A program made the translations under genes and the position numbers. From the NCBI GenBank assembly GCA_030841965.1, contig JAUUSJ010000217.1:1-5041 (forward strand): a stretch of 5,041 nucleotides of DNA. Direction: 5' to 3'. Positions 5,032-5,041 of this stretch are shown one piece after another. This stretch comes from Blautia sp. Lineage in GTDB: Bacteria > Bacillota > Clostridia > Lachnospirales > Lachnospiraceae. The notes under the pieces are model-generated. The model had not been told where the DNA came from. It worked only from the letters and a program-made list of their open reading frames with translations, and made no database searches. Position 1 is the first letter of the stretch. Each line of letters opens with the position of its first letter.

Positions 5032-5041
5032 TCCCGCAAAC

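Overview
The window looks like chromosomal DNA from an AT-rich Gram-positive Clostridia, most likely a Lachnospiraceae-type genome. The evidence is AT-biased codon use, strong AGGAGG-type ribosome binding sites, sigma-A-like promoters, and the protein families present: a small alarmone synthetase, a NiaR/3H-domain repressor and a PfoR-like EIIC protein. The taxon is inferred from family distribution and style, not from a marker gene.

The layout is two divergent transcription units around an intergenic region at about 2776-2952. Leftwards on the minus strand is a compact probable operon. Its first gene is a RelP/YwaC-like small (p)ppGpp synthetase (2775-2080). It overlaps a niacin-responsive NiaR-type repressor (2093-1572), which is followed by a polytopic EIIC-like membrane protein of the PTS_EIIC_2/PfoR family (1487-417). 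A very good -35/-10 pair (TTGACT, 17 bp, TATACT) drives it. A perfect 6-4-6 palindrome lies just downstream of the predicted transcription start and is a candidate operator, perhaps for NiaR itself. The operon ends in a 19-bp stem followed by a U-tract.

Rightwards on the plus strand is one 645-codon gene (2953-4890). Its product has a helical N-terminus, a long acidic Ser/Thr-rich linker with a 14-15-residue tandem repeat, and a C-terminal RecA-fold domain resembling the DnaB helicase C-terminal domain. That domain has lost the Walker A lysine and the usual catalytic glutamate, so it looks like an intact pseudo-helicase.

Both transcription units run outward into copies of the same diverged repeat element, inverted relative to each other at the two ends of the window (6-83 and 4953-5031). 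Each copy has a conserved A-tract/T-tract hairpin with an unconserved loop, a conserved flank, and a CCTCTCTTCGC motif. A short tandem array is built on the gene-facing side of each copy: about 72-bp units on the left, 33-bp units on the right. The left array units contain a hairpin with a compensatory base-pair change. The repeat element and the pseudo-helicase are the most unusual parts of the window. The alarmone synthetase, NiaR and EIIC families are known, though their arrangement as one operon is noteworthy.
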